Assembly (NCBI RefSeq): GCF_000758305.1
Contig: NZ_CP009458.1
Coordinates: 4,588,001 to 4,652,000 of the forward strand
Source: Cedecea neteri
GTDB taxonomy: Bacteria; Pseudomonadota; Gammaproteobacteria; Enterobacterales; Enterobacteriaceae
Direction: 5' to 3'
DNA length: 64,000 bases
Shown: positions 7,678 to 16,659 of the stretch, piece after piece
How the letters are laid out: each line of letters opens with the position of its first letter
Position numbering within the stretch: position 1 is the stretch's first letter
The notes under the pieces: generated by a model
Database searches by the model: none
What the model saw: only the letters and a program-made list of their open reading frames with translations
What the model was told of the DNA's origin: nothing
Program-made: the position numbers and the translations under genes

Positions 7678-8307
7678 ATGATCGAACTTTATTATGCGCC
7701 TACCCCAAACGGCCATAAAATTACCCTGTTTCTGGAAGAAGCTGGCCTGGAGTACAAAATCCACCGGGTCGATATCGGCAAAGGCGAACAGTTTCGCCCG
7801 GATTTTTTGGCTATCTCGCCGAATAACAAAATTCCTGCCATCGTGGATAACAAACCAGCCGACGGCGGCGAGCCTTTAAGCCTCTTTGAGTCCGGCGAAA
7901 TTTTGCTTTATCTGGCCGATAAAACCGGGTTACTCCTCAGCAAAGAACTGCGCGCCCGCCACGCCACGCTGCAGTGGCTTTTCTGGCAGGTCGGTGGGTT
8001 CGGCCCGATGCTGGGCCAGAACCACCATTTCAACCACTTTGCTCCGCAGCCCGTCCCTTATGCTATCGAACGCTACCAGGTCGAAACCCAGCGCCTTTAC
8101 GGCGTACTCAATAAGCAACTCGAGAAAGCCCCGTGGCTTGGTGGCCACGATTACAGCATTGCGGATATCGCGACTTATCCCTGGGTGGTGTCCCACGAGC
8201 GCCAGCGCGTTGATCTCGCCAATTTCCCGGCAGTAAGGAACTGGTTTGAGCGGATCCGCACCCGGCCTGCCACCGTGAAGGCTTACCAGCGAGCAGAGAA
8301 GGCGTAA
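7678..8307 (+). CDS. yfcG: GSH-dependent disulfide-bond oxidoreductase YfcG
   Basis: I place the start at the ATG that gives MIELYYAPTPNGHKITLFLE (209 residues), matching E. coli YfcG. A GTG two codons upstream is also in frame. The GST N-domain includes NNKIPAIVD and the glutathione-binding LFESGEILLYLA motif, and the helical C-domain includes WLFWQVGGFGPMLGQNHHF. YfcG binds GSSG and reduces disulfides without using a catalytic Cys. The C-terminus is slightly shorter than in E. coli. Confidence 0.92.
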   Translation: MIELYYAPTPNGHKITLFLEEAGLEYKIHRVDIGKGEQFRPDFLAISPNNKIPAIVDNKPADGGEPLSLFESGEILLYLADKTGLLLSKELRARHATLQWLFWQVGGFGPMLGQNHHFNHFAPQPVPYAIERYQVETQRLYGVLNKQLEKAPWLGGHDYSIADIATYPWVVSHERQRVDLANFPAVRNWFERIRTRPATVKAYQRAEKA

Positions 8308-8375
8308 TCCCCGGTTCAGGTTTTTTCCCGCGCTGGTGTATCCTGTGGCGGGAAAAGACTAATAAGGAACCTGCA

Positions 8376-8744
8376 ATGTCATCCATGCAACCAGACGCCA
8401 TTATTCGCATTAAAAACCTGCGCCTGCGGACTTTTATTGGTATCAAAGAAGAAGAGATCGCCAACCGGCAGGATGTCGTGATTAACGTCGCCCTCCACTA
8501 CCCTGCGGGCAAAGCCAGGGAGAGCGAGGACATCAACGACGCGCTGAACTACCGCACCGTGACCAAAGACATCATCCAGCTGGTTGAGAATAACCGCTTC
8601 TCCCTGCTGGAAAAATTAACTCAGGATGTGCTGAACATCGCATGCGCTCACCCGTGGGTGACATATGCTGAAGTAGAGATCGATAAACTTCACGCGCTCC
8701 GCTACGCCGACTCGGTATCCATGACCCTGAGCTGGCGACGATAA
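8376..8744 (+). CDS. folX: Dihydroneopterin triphosphate 2'-epimerase
   Basis: This 122-residue protein is in the FolB/FolX family: LRLRTFIGIKEEEIANRQ, LNYRTVTKDIIQ, FSLLEKLTQDVL and VEIDKLHALRYADSVSMTLS. It converts 7,8-dihydroneopterin triphosphate to the monapterin form used in tetrahydromonapterin synthesis. It is followed 23 bases later by yfcH, as in E. coli, so the two are probably cotranscribed. An inverted repeat TTTTCCCGC/GCGGGAAAA (8323–8356) lies just upstream of the gene. Confidence 0.94.
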   Translation: MSSMQPDAIIRIKNLRLRTFIGIKEEEIANRQDVVINVALHYPAGKARESEDINDALNYRTVTKDIIQLVENNRFSLLEKLTQDVLNIACAHPWVTYAEVEIDKLHALRYADSVSMTLSWRR

Positions 8745-8767
8745 GCGCGTCCAGGTGGGAGGAAAGT

Positions 8768-9661
8768 ATGGAGATCCTGATTACCGGCGGCAGCGGGCTG
8801 ATTGGCCGCCACCTGACAGCTCGCCTGCTCGAGCTCGGCCATACTGTTTCGGTCGTCACGCGCGCGCCGGAAAAGGCCCGCAAGCGGCTGGATAATCGCG
8901 TTGCGCTGCTCAAAGGGCTCGACGGCTTACAGAATCTCGACGCCTTTGACGCGGTCATCAACCTGGCCGGAGAGCCGATCGCCGATAAACGCTGGAGCGA
9001 GGAGCAAAAGCAGCGCCTGTGCCAGAGCCGCTGGCAAATCACCGAGCGGCTGGTCGAGCTGTTTAAGGCCAGCCAGCACCCCCCCAAAGTCTTCATTTCC
9101 GGTTCAGCCACCGGCTATTACGGCGACCTTGGCGAAGTGGTCGTCACCGAAGACGAACCTCCCCACAACGAATTCACCCACAAGCTTTGCGCCCGCTGGG
9201 AGCAAATTGCCTGCGGCGCGCAAAGTGAAACTACACGAGTTTGCCTGCTACGCACCGGCGTTGTATTAGCCCCCAATGGCGGGATTCTGGCCAAAATGCT
9301 GCCGCTGTTCCGGCTGGGGCTGGGCGGCCCCATTGGCAATGGTAGGCAGTACCTGGCATGGATCCACATCGACGATATGGTGAACGGTATTCTCTGGCTG
9401 CTGGATAACGACCTGCGCGGGCCGTTTAATATGGTTTCCCCTTACCCGGTTCGCAACGAACAGTTTTCCCATGCTCTTGGCCATGCCCTCAAGCGCCCGG
9501 CGATACTTCGCGCCCCGGCTACGGCGATTCGTCTGCTAATGGGGGAATCTTCCGTGTTAGTGCTCGGCGGACAACGTGCGCTGCCTAAACGGCTGGAAGA
9601 GTCAGGCTTTGGCTTCCGCTGGTTTGACTTGGATGAAGCGCTGGCGGATGTGATTCGCTGA
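8768..9661 (+). CDS. yfcH: NAD(P)-binding SDR-type epimerase YfcH
   Basis: This 297-residue protein begins with the Rossmann motif ITGGSGLIGRHLTARLLELG and contains NLAGEPIADKRW and the FISGSATGYYGD stretch with the catalytic Tyr. The C-terminal DUF1731 region (RAPATAIRLLMGE) is typical of the SulA/YfcH-type extended SDRs. The function is not established. A good ribosome-binding site (GGGAGGAAAG) precedes the ATG, and folX lies upstream. Confidence 0.9.
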   Translation: MEILITGGSGLIGRHLTARLLELGHTVSVVTRAPEKARKRLDNRVALLKGLDGLQNLDAFDAVINLAGEPIADKRWSEEQKQRLCQSRWQITERLVELFKASQHPPKVFISGSATGYYGDLGEVVVTEDEPPHNEFTHKLCARWEQIACGAQSETTRVCLLRTGVVLAPNGGILAKMLPLFRLGLGGPIGNGRQYLAWIHIDDMVNGILWLLDNDLRGPFNMVSPYPVRNEQFSHALGHALKRPAILRAPATAIRLLMGESSVLVLGGQRALPKRLEESGFGFRWFDLDEALADVIR

Positions 9662-9665
9662 CAGC

Positions 9666-9695
9666 AAAAAGCCGGGTAATTACCCGACTTTTTCA
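9666..9695. terminator. Bidirectional terminator between yfcH and dalT
   Basis: The palindrome AAGCCGGGTAATTACCCGACTT has A-rich sequence on the left and T-rich sequence on the right. It sits between converging yfcH and dalT stop codons. Confidence 0.8.
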
Positions 9696-9697
9696 TT

Positions 9698-10975
9698 TTA
9701 CTGCTCCACCGGGCTCATTTTCCCCGCGTCAGCTTTATCCTTCACCCGTTTCGGCTGCGGGACTTTGATGATAAACGTCAGCACACCCGCGAACAGATAC
9801 AGCCCTGTGTACGCCCAAACTACGCCCACAATGTCGAAAAATGGCAGAATCAGTGACGCAATAGCCGGTGCCACAAAGTTGCTCATCCCCGCAGACAGGT
9901 TATAAATGGAAATGGCCGCTCCGCGATGATGGGGTTCCAGCGTTGGAAACACCGCTGTCATTGGCACAAACGCCGCCACAAAGGTGCCGAGCATGACAGC
10001 CGGGATCAGCGCTACCCAGAAGTTATGCCCCACCCACACCGGCAGGTAGTAAAACGTCAGGCTGGAAATCGCCATACCTAAACAGCCAAACCAGCGCACC
10101 TGGCGGATCCAGCCGATGTACTCCCCCATAATTCCCCAAAAGATATTGGTGAAAATGGTGACAAAGAAGAACACCGCCCAGATTTGCAGCCATTCTGAAA
10201 TCGTGAAACCGAGACGGTCAACAAACAACAGCGGCATCACTATCGCAAAGCCAAACAGCGACAGCGTATTAATTATGCGGATAAGACAGGCGTAAAACAC
10301 GTCACGGTTGCTGAACAGGATGGTCACTGCCCGCGACATCTCCGTCATTTTTTCGCGCAGCGGCAGATTGACCCGCGAGCGGTCAACCGGCACATTACGC
10401 AGGCTGAAGAAAGCAATCAACCCCCCTCCCGTTACCCAGGCAATGGCCATCCACAGCGTCCCCGTTTCGCCAAATGCCGGGATAGTCAGGCTGGGCAGAT
10501 AACTCCCCACCACGCCGATACCGATAGAGTACATCGCCCAGAACCAGCCGGTCGCCGCCGCCAGCCTCTCACGCGGTACCACCTGCACCAGCATCAACAT
10601 GAAGGAGTAGATAAACAGCGGATAGGCCAGGCCACGAATGCCGTAGAACAGCAGCATCAGTGGGTAGTTACGCATCCCGAGGCCGAGCGTCATAAACAAT
10701 GCGTGCATCACTACCCAGGTCACAAAACCAATCAGCATCGCTTTTTGCGGGGTGATAAGCTCAGCGACTACGCCGGAAGCCCAGGCCGCCAGGCCTGCCG
10801 CAAGACCATACAGGGTAAACACCATCGCCGATTCCGCGGGCGTAAAGCCCATGTCGGTAATGTGCTTAGACAAAAACGCCATTTCGAAACCATCGCCACT
10901 CATAAAAATAGCGATGGCGATAAATCCCCACAGCAGATGTTTAGGTAAACCAAACCAGTAGTGTTTAGATTGCAT
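9698..10975 (-). CDS. dalT: D-arabitol transporter (MFS, RbtT/DalT family)
   Basis: This 425-residue protein has about twelve hydrophobic segments, starting with LPKHLLWGFIAIAIFMSGDG, and matches the polyol permeases RbtT/DalT of Klebsiella. It imports D-arabitol by proton symport. It is the last gene of the dalD-dalK-dalT operon and is separated from dalK by about 60 bases with a GC-rich hairpin (11007–11030). No E. coli K-12 counterpart exists at this site. Discrimination from ribitol permease rests on the neighbouring D-arabitol dehydrogenase. Confidence 0.87.
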   Translation of the reverse strand: MQSKHYWFGLPKHLLWGFIAIAIFMSGDGFEMAFLSKHITDMGFTPAESAMVFTLYGLAAGLAAWASGVVAELITPQKAMLIGFVTWVVMHALFMTLGLGMRNYPLMLLFYGIRGLAYPLFIYSFMLMLVQVVPRERLAAATGWFWAMYSIGIGVVGSYLPSLTIPAFGETGTLWMAIAWVTGGGLIAFFSLRNVPVDRSRVNLPLREKMTEMSRAVTILFSNRDVFYACLIRIINTLSLFGFAIVMPLLFVDRLGFTISEWLQIWAVFFFVTIFTNIFWGIMGEYIGWIRQVRWFGCLGMAISSLTFYYLPVWVGHNFWVALIPAVMLGTFVAAFVPMTAVFPTLEPHHRGAAISIYNLSAGMSNFVAPAIASLILPFFDIVGVVWAYTGLYLFAGVLTFIIKVPQPKRVKDKADAGKMSPVEQ

Positions 10976-11037
10976 AACACTCTTCCTCGTTCTCAGGTAC
11001 AGGGTTCCCGGCAGCGGAAAGGCCGCCGGGAGGGCGG

Positions 11038-12504
11038 TCAGGGCAGCAGCTTACGAGCGGCTTTTTGTTGTTGGTAAAGCAGGTGGAACACGGACAAACG
11101 CTGTTGCAGCACCTTCTGTACGGCTTTGCGCGGTGAGAAACGCTGCTGGACGGGAGGCTTGCGGCAAACCACTTCTTCCACACCGCCGTCGGCCAGCCAG
11201 CCAAGACGAGCTGCGCCGAGCGCGCCGGAGGAACTCGCCGGATGCGTCACAATCGGCACATCCAGCACGTCGGCAATCAGCTGCGCCCAGATGACGCTGC
11301 GCGCCCCTCCGCCGGTCAGGCTGCATTGGGTAATCTGGCTACGGGACGTCTCCAGCACCGCCATGCCGTCCGCCAGGCCAAAGGTCACGCCCTCAATCAC
11401 CGAATACCCCAGCAAGGCACGGCTGGTTTCATGGTTTAGCGCAAAGAAACTCCCCATGGCGTGAGTATCGTTGTGCGGCGTGCGCTCCCCTGACAGATAA
11501 GGCAGGAAAACAGGCGCATGCTTTTTCTGCTCGTCGCTCAGCCCGGCCATCTCCTCCATGAGCTGGCTTTCAGTGACCGACAGCAGATTACACACCCAGC
11601 GCAGACAACTGGCGGCGCTGAGCATCACGCTCATCTGGTGCCAGCGCTGAGGTAAAGCGTGGCAAAAGGCATGCACGCCGGATTCAGAGCGGGTTTGCAG
11701 CTCGTCGTTAACCACAAAGATAACGCCGGACGTGCCGAGCGAAATAAACGCGTCGCCGTTATTCACCGCGCCAACGCCTACTGCCGAGGTAGCGTTATCA
11801 CCCCCGCCGCCGGCGATTTTGACACCGGAACTAAGCCCCCACTCGGTCGCCAGAGCTGAACGTAAAACAGCGCTGACTTCGCTGCCCTCCACCAGCCGCG
11901 GCATCTGGCTGCGGGTTAGCCCGGTCGCCGCCAGCAATTTGTCTGACCAGTCGCGCTTTGCCATGTCCAGCCACAGCGTTCCGGCGGCGTCTGACGGGTC
12001 AGAGACAAACTCACCGCTCAGCCGCCAGCGCAGGTAATCTTTCGGCAGCAGCACCTTATCCACGCGGGAAAAGATTTCCGGTTCATGCTCCGCCACCCAC
12101 CGTAGCTTCGGGGCGGTAAAACCGGGCATCACCAGATTGCCGCTGATGGTCAGAAATTCAGGGTGTTCTGCAGTGAGCAGAGCGCATTGCCCGGCGCTGC
12201 GCGTGTCGTTCCACAGAATGCAGGGGCGCAGCACTTTTCCCTGTTTGTCCAGCAGCACCGCACCGTGCATCTGCCCGGACAAGCCAATAGCGCGAATTTG
12301 CGCCCAGGCCTCGGGCATTTGCTGGCGCAGCGTAGAGACGACCTGCTGCGTCGCCTGCCACCAGGCCTCAGGATCCTGCTCAGCCCAGTGCAAATGCGGG
12401 CGCTGAACGGTTAATGCCGCATGAGCAGAGCCTAAAATTTCGCCCTGCCCGTCAATCAGCAAAGCCTTTAGTTCAGAGGTGCCGATATCGATGCCAAGAT
12501 ACAT
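11038..12504 (-). CDS. dalK: D-xylulokinase of the arabitol operon
   Basis: This 488-residue FGGY-family kinase begins MYLGIDIGTSELKALLIDGQ, carries the ILWNDTRSAGQC segment near residue 95, and has the C-terminal nucleotide-binding LTGGGARSVIWAQLIADVL. It phosphorylates D-xylulose, the product of D-arabitol dehydrogenase, to D-xylulose 5-phosphate. Nine bases separate it from dalD. It could also be annotated xylB by similarity; the context favours dalK. Confidence 0.88.
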   Translation of the reverse strand: MYLGIDIGTSELKALLIDGQGEILGSAHAALTVQRPHLHWAEQDPEAWWQATQQVVSTLRQQMPEAWAQIRAIGLSGQMHGAVLLDKQGKVLRPCILWNDTRSAGQCALLTAEHPEFLTISGNLVMPGFTAPKLRWVAEHEPEIFSRVDKVLLPKDYLRWRLSGEFVSDPSDAAGTLWLDMAKRDWSDKLLAATGLTRSQMPRLVEGSEVSAVLRSALATEWGLSSGVKIAGGGGDNATSAVGVGAVNNGDAFISLGTSGVIFVVNDELQTRSESGVHAFCHALPQRWHQMSVMLSAASCLRWVCNLLSVTESQLMEEMAGLSDEQKKHAPVFLPYLSGERTPHNDTHAMGSFFALNHETSRALLGYSVIEGVTFGLADGMAVLETSRSQITQCSLTGGGARSVIWAQLIADVLDVPIVTHPASSSGALGAARLGWLADGGVEEVVCRKPPVQQRFSPRKAVQKVLQQRLSVFHLLYQQQKAARKLLP

Positions 12505-12513
12505 AGCGCCTCC

Positions 12514-13908
12514 TTAAGCAGCAGCCAGAGGTGATTGCGGAGACTTGATCCACGCCTCAAGGCGAGTGACCGTACGAGCCATCAGTTCATGGAAAGCTGA
12601 GGAATGTGCGAGTTCGGCAAACAAAGTTTCGTCGCTGACAAAGGCCTTGAGCGGCTCAGGCGCGGCGAACAAAGCCCGAATCGCGTCGTCTTGCATGACG
12701 CCGTCCTGGTACTCATAAGGCAGTTGGCCGTTCGCCCAGCGCTGCAGGAACAGGAAAAACAGCGCGGGCAGAACCGCCGTTGCCGCTGGCTCCTCACCTC
12801 GCTGATAGCACTCGATCAGCGTCGGGGTAATAAAGCCAGGGATCTTGGACAAGCCGTCGGCCGCCACGCGCTGGTTGGTATCTTTGATATACGGATTGCT
12901 AAAGCGGGCCAGGACCACATCACGATACTCAGCCAGGTCCAACGGGCTCGGCGACAGCGAAGGAATGACATCCTCCGTGACGTAATCCCACGCCATCTGC
13001 CTAATCGGCTGCTGCACGGTGCTTTCATCGATGTAACTCAAGCCGGTCAGCGTCCCCGCCCAGGCAATACAGCTATGGCTGGCGTTCAGAATGCGGATTT
13101 TTGCCTCTTCATAGGGCAGCACGGATTTCACCATTTCGACGCCAACGTTCTCAAGCGACGGGCGACCGTTGATAAAGTTGTCCTCAATAACCCACTGAAT
13201 AAACGATTCCCCCATCACCGGCACCTTGTCGTCGAACCCGGTAGCCGCTTTCACCCGTGGGGCAATATCCGCAGTAGGGCGAGGAGTAATACGGTCAACC
13301 ATGGTATTAGGCGACACGGTGTGGGTGGTCACCCAGTCAAACAGAGCGTGGTCGCCCTTCTCCTTCAGGAACGACAGAAAACCGTGGCGGAAGCGTTCGC
13401 CGTTGTGGCGCAGGTTATCGCAGTTGAGCAGCGTTACCGGCTCACCGCCGTTGCTCATACGCTGGTGCAGAATGCGGCTGAGCGCGCCGTAAAGCGTCGT
13501 CATTCCTCCGGCAAGATCGGCTTTGACATCAGGCTGATGAACGTCCAGCTGGTGCTGCGGTGTCAGGTAATACCCGGCTTCGGTGACGGTAAAGGCAATC
13601 ACGCGGGTCGAGGCTTTGGCGCCCTCTTCAACCAGAGCACTGATCTCTTTATCCCACGGTAGTACTTTGCGTATAGAAGCGATCTTTTCGTAGGCACGCT
13701 CGCCTTCCGGCGTGACGGTTTCCAGCACATATTCGCCACGCTGTGCCGCCAGTTGATTCAGCAGCTCACCGGCATCATTACGGATATTTCCCAGCGAAAT
13801 ACTCCAGCCGTCATCGCCCTGCTTGTGCAGCTGATTGAGATACCACGCCTGATGGGCACGGTGGAAAGAGCCTGCGCCAATATGCATCCATACCGATTTC
13901 GTCGTCAT
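12514..13908 (-). CDS. dalD: D-arabinitol 4-dehydrogenase
   Basis: This 464-residue long-chain polyol dehydrogenase of the mannitol dehydrogenase family shows the NAD-binding start IGAGSFHRAHQAWYLNQL and the catalytic K-x4-N-x2-H region in AKIRILNASHSCIAWAG near residue 273. It oxidises D-arabitol to D-xylulose. It is the first gene of the minus-strand operon. The divergent regulator dalR lies about 195 bases away, and the intergenic region holds matched inverted repeats and a CRP-like site. Confidence 0.9.
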   Translation of the reverse strand: MTTKSVWMHIGAGSFHRAHQAWYLNQLHKQGDDGWSISLGNIRNDAGELLNQLAAQRGEYVLETVTPEGERAYEKIASIRKVLPWDKEISALVEEGAKASTRVIAFTVTEAGYYLTPQHQLDVHQPDVKADLAGGMTTLYGALSRILHQRMSNGGEPVTLLNCDNLRHNGERFRHGFLSFLKEKGDHALFDWVTTHTVSPNTMVDRITPRPTADIAPRVKAATGFDDKVPVMGESFIQWVIEDNFINGRPSLENVGVEMVKSVLPYEEAKIRILNASHSCIAWAGTLTGLSYIDESTVQQPIRQMAWDYVTEDVIPSLSPSPLDLAEYRDVVLARFSNPYIKDTNQRVAADGLSKIPGFITPTLIECYQRGEEPAATAVLPALFFLFLQRWANGQLPYEYQDGVMQDDAIRALFAAPEPLKAFVSDETLFAELAHSSAFHELMARTVTRLEAWIKSPQSPLAAA

Positions 13909-13932
13909 GATTCACCTCAGATTTAAGCATTT

Positions 13933-14043
13933 GTCATTTTTAAGGGCATTTGCCCGTTTGTTATAGTCTAGTTGCGGCAGGCGCCGTCTTTCTGAGATCA
14001 AACTCACACAGACAACATTTGCCCATAAAAATGACTTTTGCCC
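13933..14043. promoter_or_regulatory. dalD–dalR control region with inverted DalR-type operators
   Basis: GTCATTTTTAAGGGCA (13933–13948) is repeated in inverted orientation as TGCCCATAAAAATGAC (14020–14035), with 15 of 16 positions matching. TTTGCCC recurs at 13949, 14018 and 14037. The spacing and orientation suit a SorC/DeoR-type regulator acting on both divergent promoters, possibly with looping. Assignment to DalR is inference. Confidence 0.65.
13993..14008. promoter_or_regulatory. CRP-like site in the dal control region
   Basis: TGAGATCAAACTCACA differs from TGTGA-N6-TCACA at one core position. It lies between the two inverted operators and fits catabolite control of the arabitol operon. 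Confidence 0.5.
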
Positions 14044-14102
14044 AATTACCAACAAAGCACGCACGGAGTAGAATGCACTTCAAAGAGTCATAAGGTGTCG
14101 CC

Positions 14103-15053
14103 ATGAGCAGAGAAGAGAAAAAACAAGAACAAGCCGCGCGCGTTGCCTGGATGTATTACGTAGCGGGCATGACACAACAGGATATCGCCCGTGAACTGGG
14201 GATTTCCCGTCAGGTCGCCCAGCGGCTGGTTTCTTCCGCACGCGAGCAGGGTATGGTGACGGTCAAAATTGCCCATCCGGTTGCCCGCTGCCTGAAGCTG
14301 GCGCAGCAGGTTCGGGAACGTTTCGGCCTGGAGATCTGCCGCGTAGTGCCCTCGGAAGGGCTGGATGACGAAGCCATTCAGCAGATGCTGGCGGTGGAAG
14401 GTGCCGAAGTCATGTCGCAGTTTATCGCCGACGAGCAGCCGCAGGTTTTCGGCATTGGCTCCGGCAAAACGCTGCGCTCAATCATCGACGTCCTGCCGTG
14501 GGTTGAACGTCCGCAGCACCACTGCGTATCCATGATTGGGGCGATTGCGCGTGATGACTCTGGTACCCGCTATGACATGCCGCTAAAAATGGCTGAAAAA
14601 ATGCAGGGAAAATACTTTTTTATCCCGGCCCCGCTGTATGCCGATAGCGAAGAAGACCGCGACATGTGGTGTCGCCACAAAGTATACCAGCGCGTGACCG
14701 ACCGGGGGCTGGCGGCCAATGTTGCGTTCCTCGGTGTTGGTGAGGTGGACATCGGCTGCCCGCTGAATGCCGAAGGATTCATTACCGACGAACAGGTCAG
14801 CATGCTGCATGCCCAGGGGGTTGCGGGTGAAATGTTGGGACATTTCTTCGACCACAGTGGTCAGCGCGTCTACAGCGAGCTGGATGCTCTGCTGACCAGC
14901 GTGCCGCTGCAAAGTGATAACCCGCGTAAGATCATCGCTTTTTCCGGTGGAATGCGAAAGTTTGCCGCCATCAAAGCGGCATTGACCGGCCGCTGGATGT
15001 CAGGCCTGGTAACGGATGAGAGTACAGCGGTGAGATTGTTGGGTGAGGAATGA
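14103..15053 (+). CDS. dalR: Sugar-binding transcriptional regulator DalR (SorC family)
   Basis: This 316-residue protein has an N-terminal helix-turn-helix at about residues 16–45 (YYVAGMTQQDIARELGISRQ) followed by the large sugar-binding domain (VFGIGSGKTLRSIIDVLP, FLGVGEVDIGCPL, RKIIAFSGGMRK). It matches the Klebsiella DalR type in length and gene context. It is divergent from dalDKT and should respond to D-arabitol. It is followed by two inverted REP-like copies and the converging hisP gene. Confidence 0.88.
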   Translation: MSREEKKQEQAARVAWMYYVAGMTQQDIARELGISRQVAQRLVSSAREQGMVTVKIAHPVARCLKLAQQVRERFGLEICRVVPSEGLDDEAIQQMLAVEGAEVMSQFIADEQPQVFGIGSGKTLRSIIDVLPWVERPQHHCVSMIGAIARDDSGTRYDMPLKMAEKMQGKYFFIPAPLYADSEEDRDMWCRHKVYQRVTDRGLAANVAFLGVGEVDIGCPLNAEGFITDEQVSMLHAQGVAGEMLGHFFDHSGQRVYSELDALLTSVPLQSDNPRKIIAFSGGMRKFAAIKAALTGRWMSGLVTDESTAVRLLGEE

Positions 15054-15063
15054 GGCGTTATTT

Positions 15064-15160
15064 ACCCTCACCCCGGCCCTCTCCCGGAGGGAGAGGGGGA
15101 AACAGCTGACGTGGAATCATGTTTATTCCCTCTCCCTTTGGGAGAGGGTTAGGGTGAGGG
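15064..15160. repeat. REP-like pair between dalR and hisP
   Basis: CCCTCACCCCGGCCCTCTCC and GGAGGGAGAGGG form the first unit. TCCCTCTCCCTTTGGGAGAG followed by GGTTAGGGTGAGGG forms an inverted second unit 60 bases on. The pair sits between converging stop codons. Confidence 0.8.
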
Positions 15161-15161
15161 A

Positions 15162-15935
15162 TTACTTCAGCGATCCAGACAGGAACTGCTGAAGGCGAGC
15201 GCTCTTCGGGCTGCCAAACAGCTCGGCTGGAGGCCCTTCTTCCTCAATGCGCCCCTGATGCAGGAAGATAACGTGGCTGGAAACATGCCGGGCAAAATCC
15301 ATCTCGTGGGTGACCACGACCATGGTTTTCCCCTCTTCCGCCAGCTTCTGCATAATGCGCAGGACTTCGCCCACCAGCTCCGGGTCGAGCGCCGAGGTTG
15401 GTTCATCAAACAGCAGCACTTCCGGCTCCATCGCCAGCGCACGGGCAATGGAAACACGCTGCTGCTGGCCGCCGGACAGATGCACCGGGTATTTCACGTA
15501 CTGACGTTCGTCGATGCCGACTTTAGCCAGGTACTTAATCGCCCGCTCTTTTGATTCCTGCTTGCTCAGCCCGAGCACCTGAATAGGCGCTTCCATCACG
15601 TTTTCCAGCACCGTCATGTGGCTCCACAGATTGAAGTGCTGGAATACCATCGTCAGACGAGTGCGCAGCAGGCGCAGCTGATTTTTGTCGGCCACTTTGA
15701 GCTGGCCGTCTTTGTCCCGCACCAGATTGATGTTCTGGTTGCTGACCACAATCGTGCCTTCGCTGGGTTTTTCAAGGAAGTTAATGCAGCGCAAAAAGGT
15801 ACTTTTGCCCGAGCCAGACGAACCGATAATACTGATCACGTCTCCGGCGTTAGCCTTCAGAGACACCCCTTTGAGCACTTCATGTTCGCCGTAGCGTTTG
15901 TGCAGATCCGTTACGTTTAATTTAATTTCAGCCAT
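15162..15935 (-). CDS. hisP: Histidine/LAO ABC transporter ATP-binding protein
   Basis: This 257-residue ATPase has Walker A GSSGSGKSTFLRCINFLE (residues 37–54), the Q-loop VFQHFNLWSHMTVLEN, the signature LSGGQQQRVSIARAL, Walker B EVLLFDEPTSALDPE and the switch His in VVVTHEMDFARHV. It energises HisQM for histidine (via HisJ) and lysine/arginine/ornithine (via ArgT) import. It is the last gene of hisJQMP, 10 bases after hisM. Confidence 0.96.
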   Translation of the reverse strand: MAEIKLNVTDLHKRYGEHEVLKGVSLKANAGDVISIIGSSGSGKSTFLRCINFLEKPSEGTIVVSNQNINLVRDKDGQLKVADKNQLRLLRTRLTMVFQHFNLWSHMTVLENVMEAPIQVLGLSKQESKERAIKYLAKVGIDERQYVKYPVHLSGGQQQRVSIARALAMEPEVLLFDEPTSALDPELVGEVLRIMQKLAEEGKTMVVVTHEMDFARHVSSHVIFLHQGRIEEEGPPAELFGSPKSARLQQFLSGSLK

Positions 15936-15945
15936 CAGAAGTCAC

Positions 15946-16659
15946 TCAGTGCGAAGCGGGTTTAACGTGCTGCAGCCAGCGTTTTTCCGCTTTGCGGAAC
16001 AGGCTTATCAGCACATAAGAGATAATCAAATACAGCACGGCCGCGATGCCAAACGCGGTAAACGGCTGGTAGGTTGCGGAGTTGATATCACGAGCAATCT
16101 TGAGCAGGTCCGGCACCGTGGCGGTAAACGCCAGCGCCGTAGAGTGCAGCATCAGGATCACTTCGTTGCTGTAGGCCGGCAGCGCAATACGCAGCGCGGA
16201 CGGCAGAATAATACAGCGGTACATTTTCACTTTTGAGAAGCCGTAAGCGCGCGCCGCCTCAATGTCACCGTGAGGAACCGAGCGAATGGCACCGGCGAAA
16301 ATCTCCGTGGTGTAGGCGCAGGTGTTCAACGTCAGCGCCAGCACGGTACAGTTCAGGCCGCTGCGGAAGAACGCGTTGAGCAACTCAGTCCCTTTCACAA
16401 TCTCCAGCGTGTACATCCCGGAATAAAACACCAGCAACTGCACGTAAAGCGGCGTGCCGCGGAATATGTAGGTAAAGAGCCAGATGGGGAAAGAAATAAA
16501 CTTGTTGCTGGACACCCGCCCGATGGCGAGGAACAGCGCCAGAATCCCGCCCATCACTACGGACGTAATCAGCAGCCAAAGCGTAATGGCGACGCCTGTA
16601 AAGCGGTAACCGTCCGTCCACAGCAGCGACTGCCAGTAGTCGTGAATAATATCGATCAT
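15946..16659 (-). CDS. hisM: Histidine/LAO ABC transporter permease HisM
   Basis: This 237-residue inner-membrane permease has about five transmembrane segments and the amino-acid permease EAA loop DIEAARAYGFSKVKMYRCII, which contacts HisP. The N-terminus DIIHDYWQSLLWTDGYRFTG is characteristic of HisM. It overlaps hisQ by 4 bp, so the two permease halves are translationally coupled. Confidence 0.95.
   Translation of the reverse strand: MIDIIHDYWQSLLWTDGYRFTGVAITLWLLITSVVMGGILALFLAIGRVSSNKFISFPIWLFTYIFRGTPLYVQLLVFYSGMYTLEIVKGTELLNAFFRSGLNCTVLALTLNTCAYTTEIFAGAIRSVPHGDIEAARAYGFSKVKMYRCIILPSALRIALPAYSNEVILMLHSTALAFTATVPDLLKIARDINSATYQPFTAFGIAAVLYLIISYVLISLFRKAEKRWLQHVKPASH

Noticed and set aside
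12604..13662. Plus-strand open frame opposite dalD
   Set aside because: Shadow of dalD, with no start signal or family resemblance.
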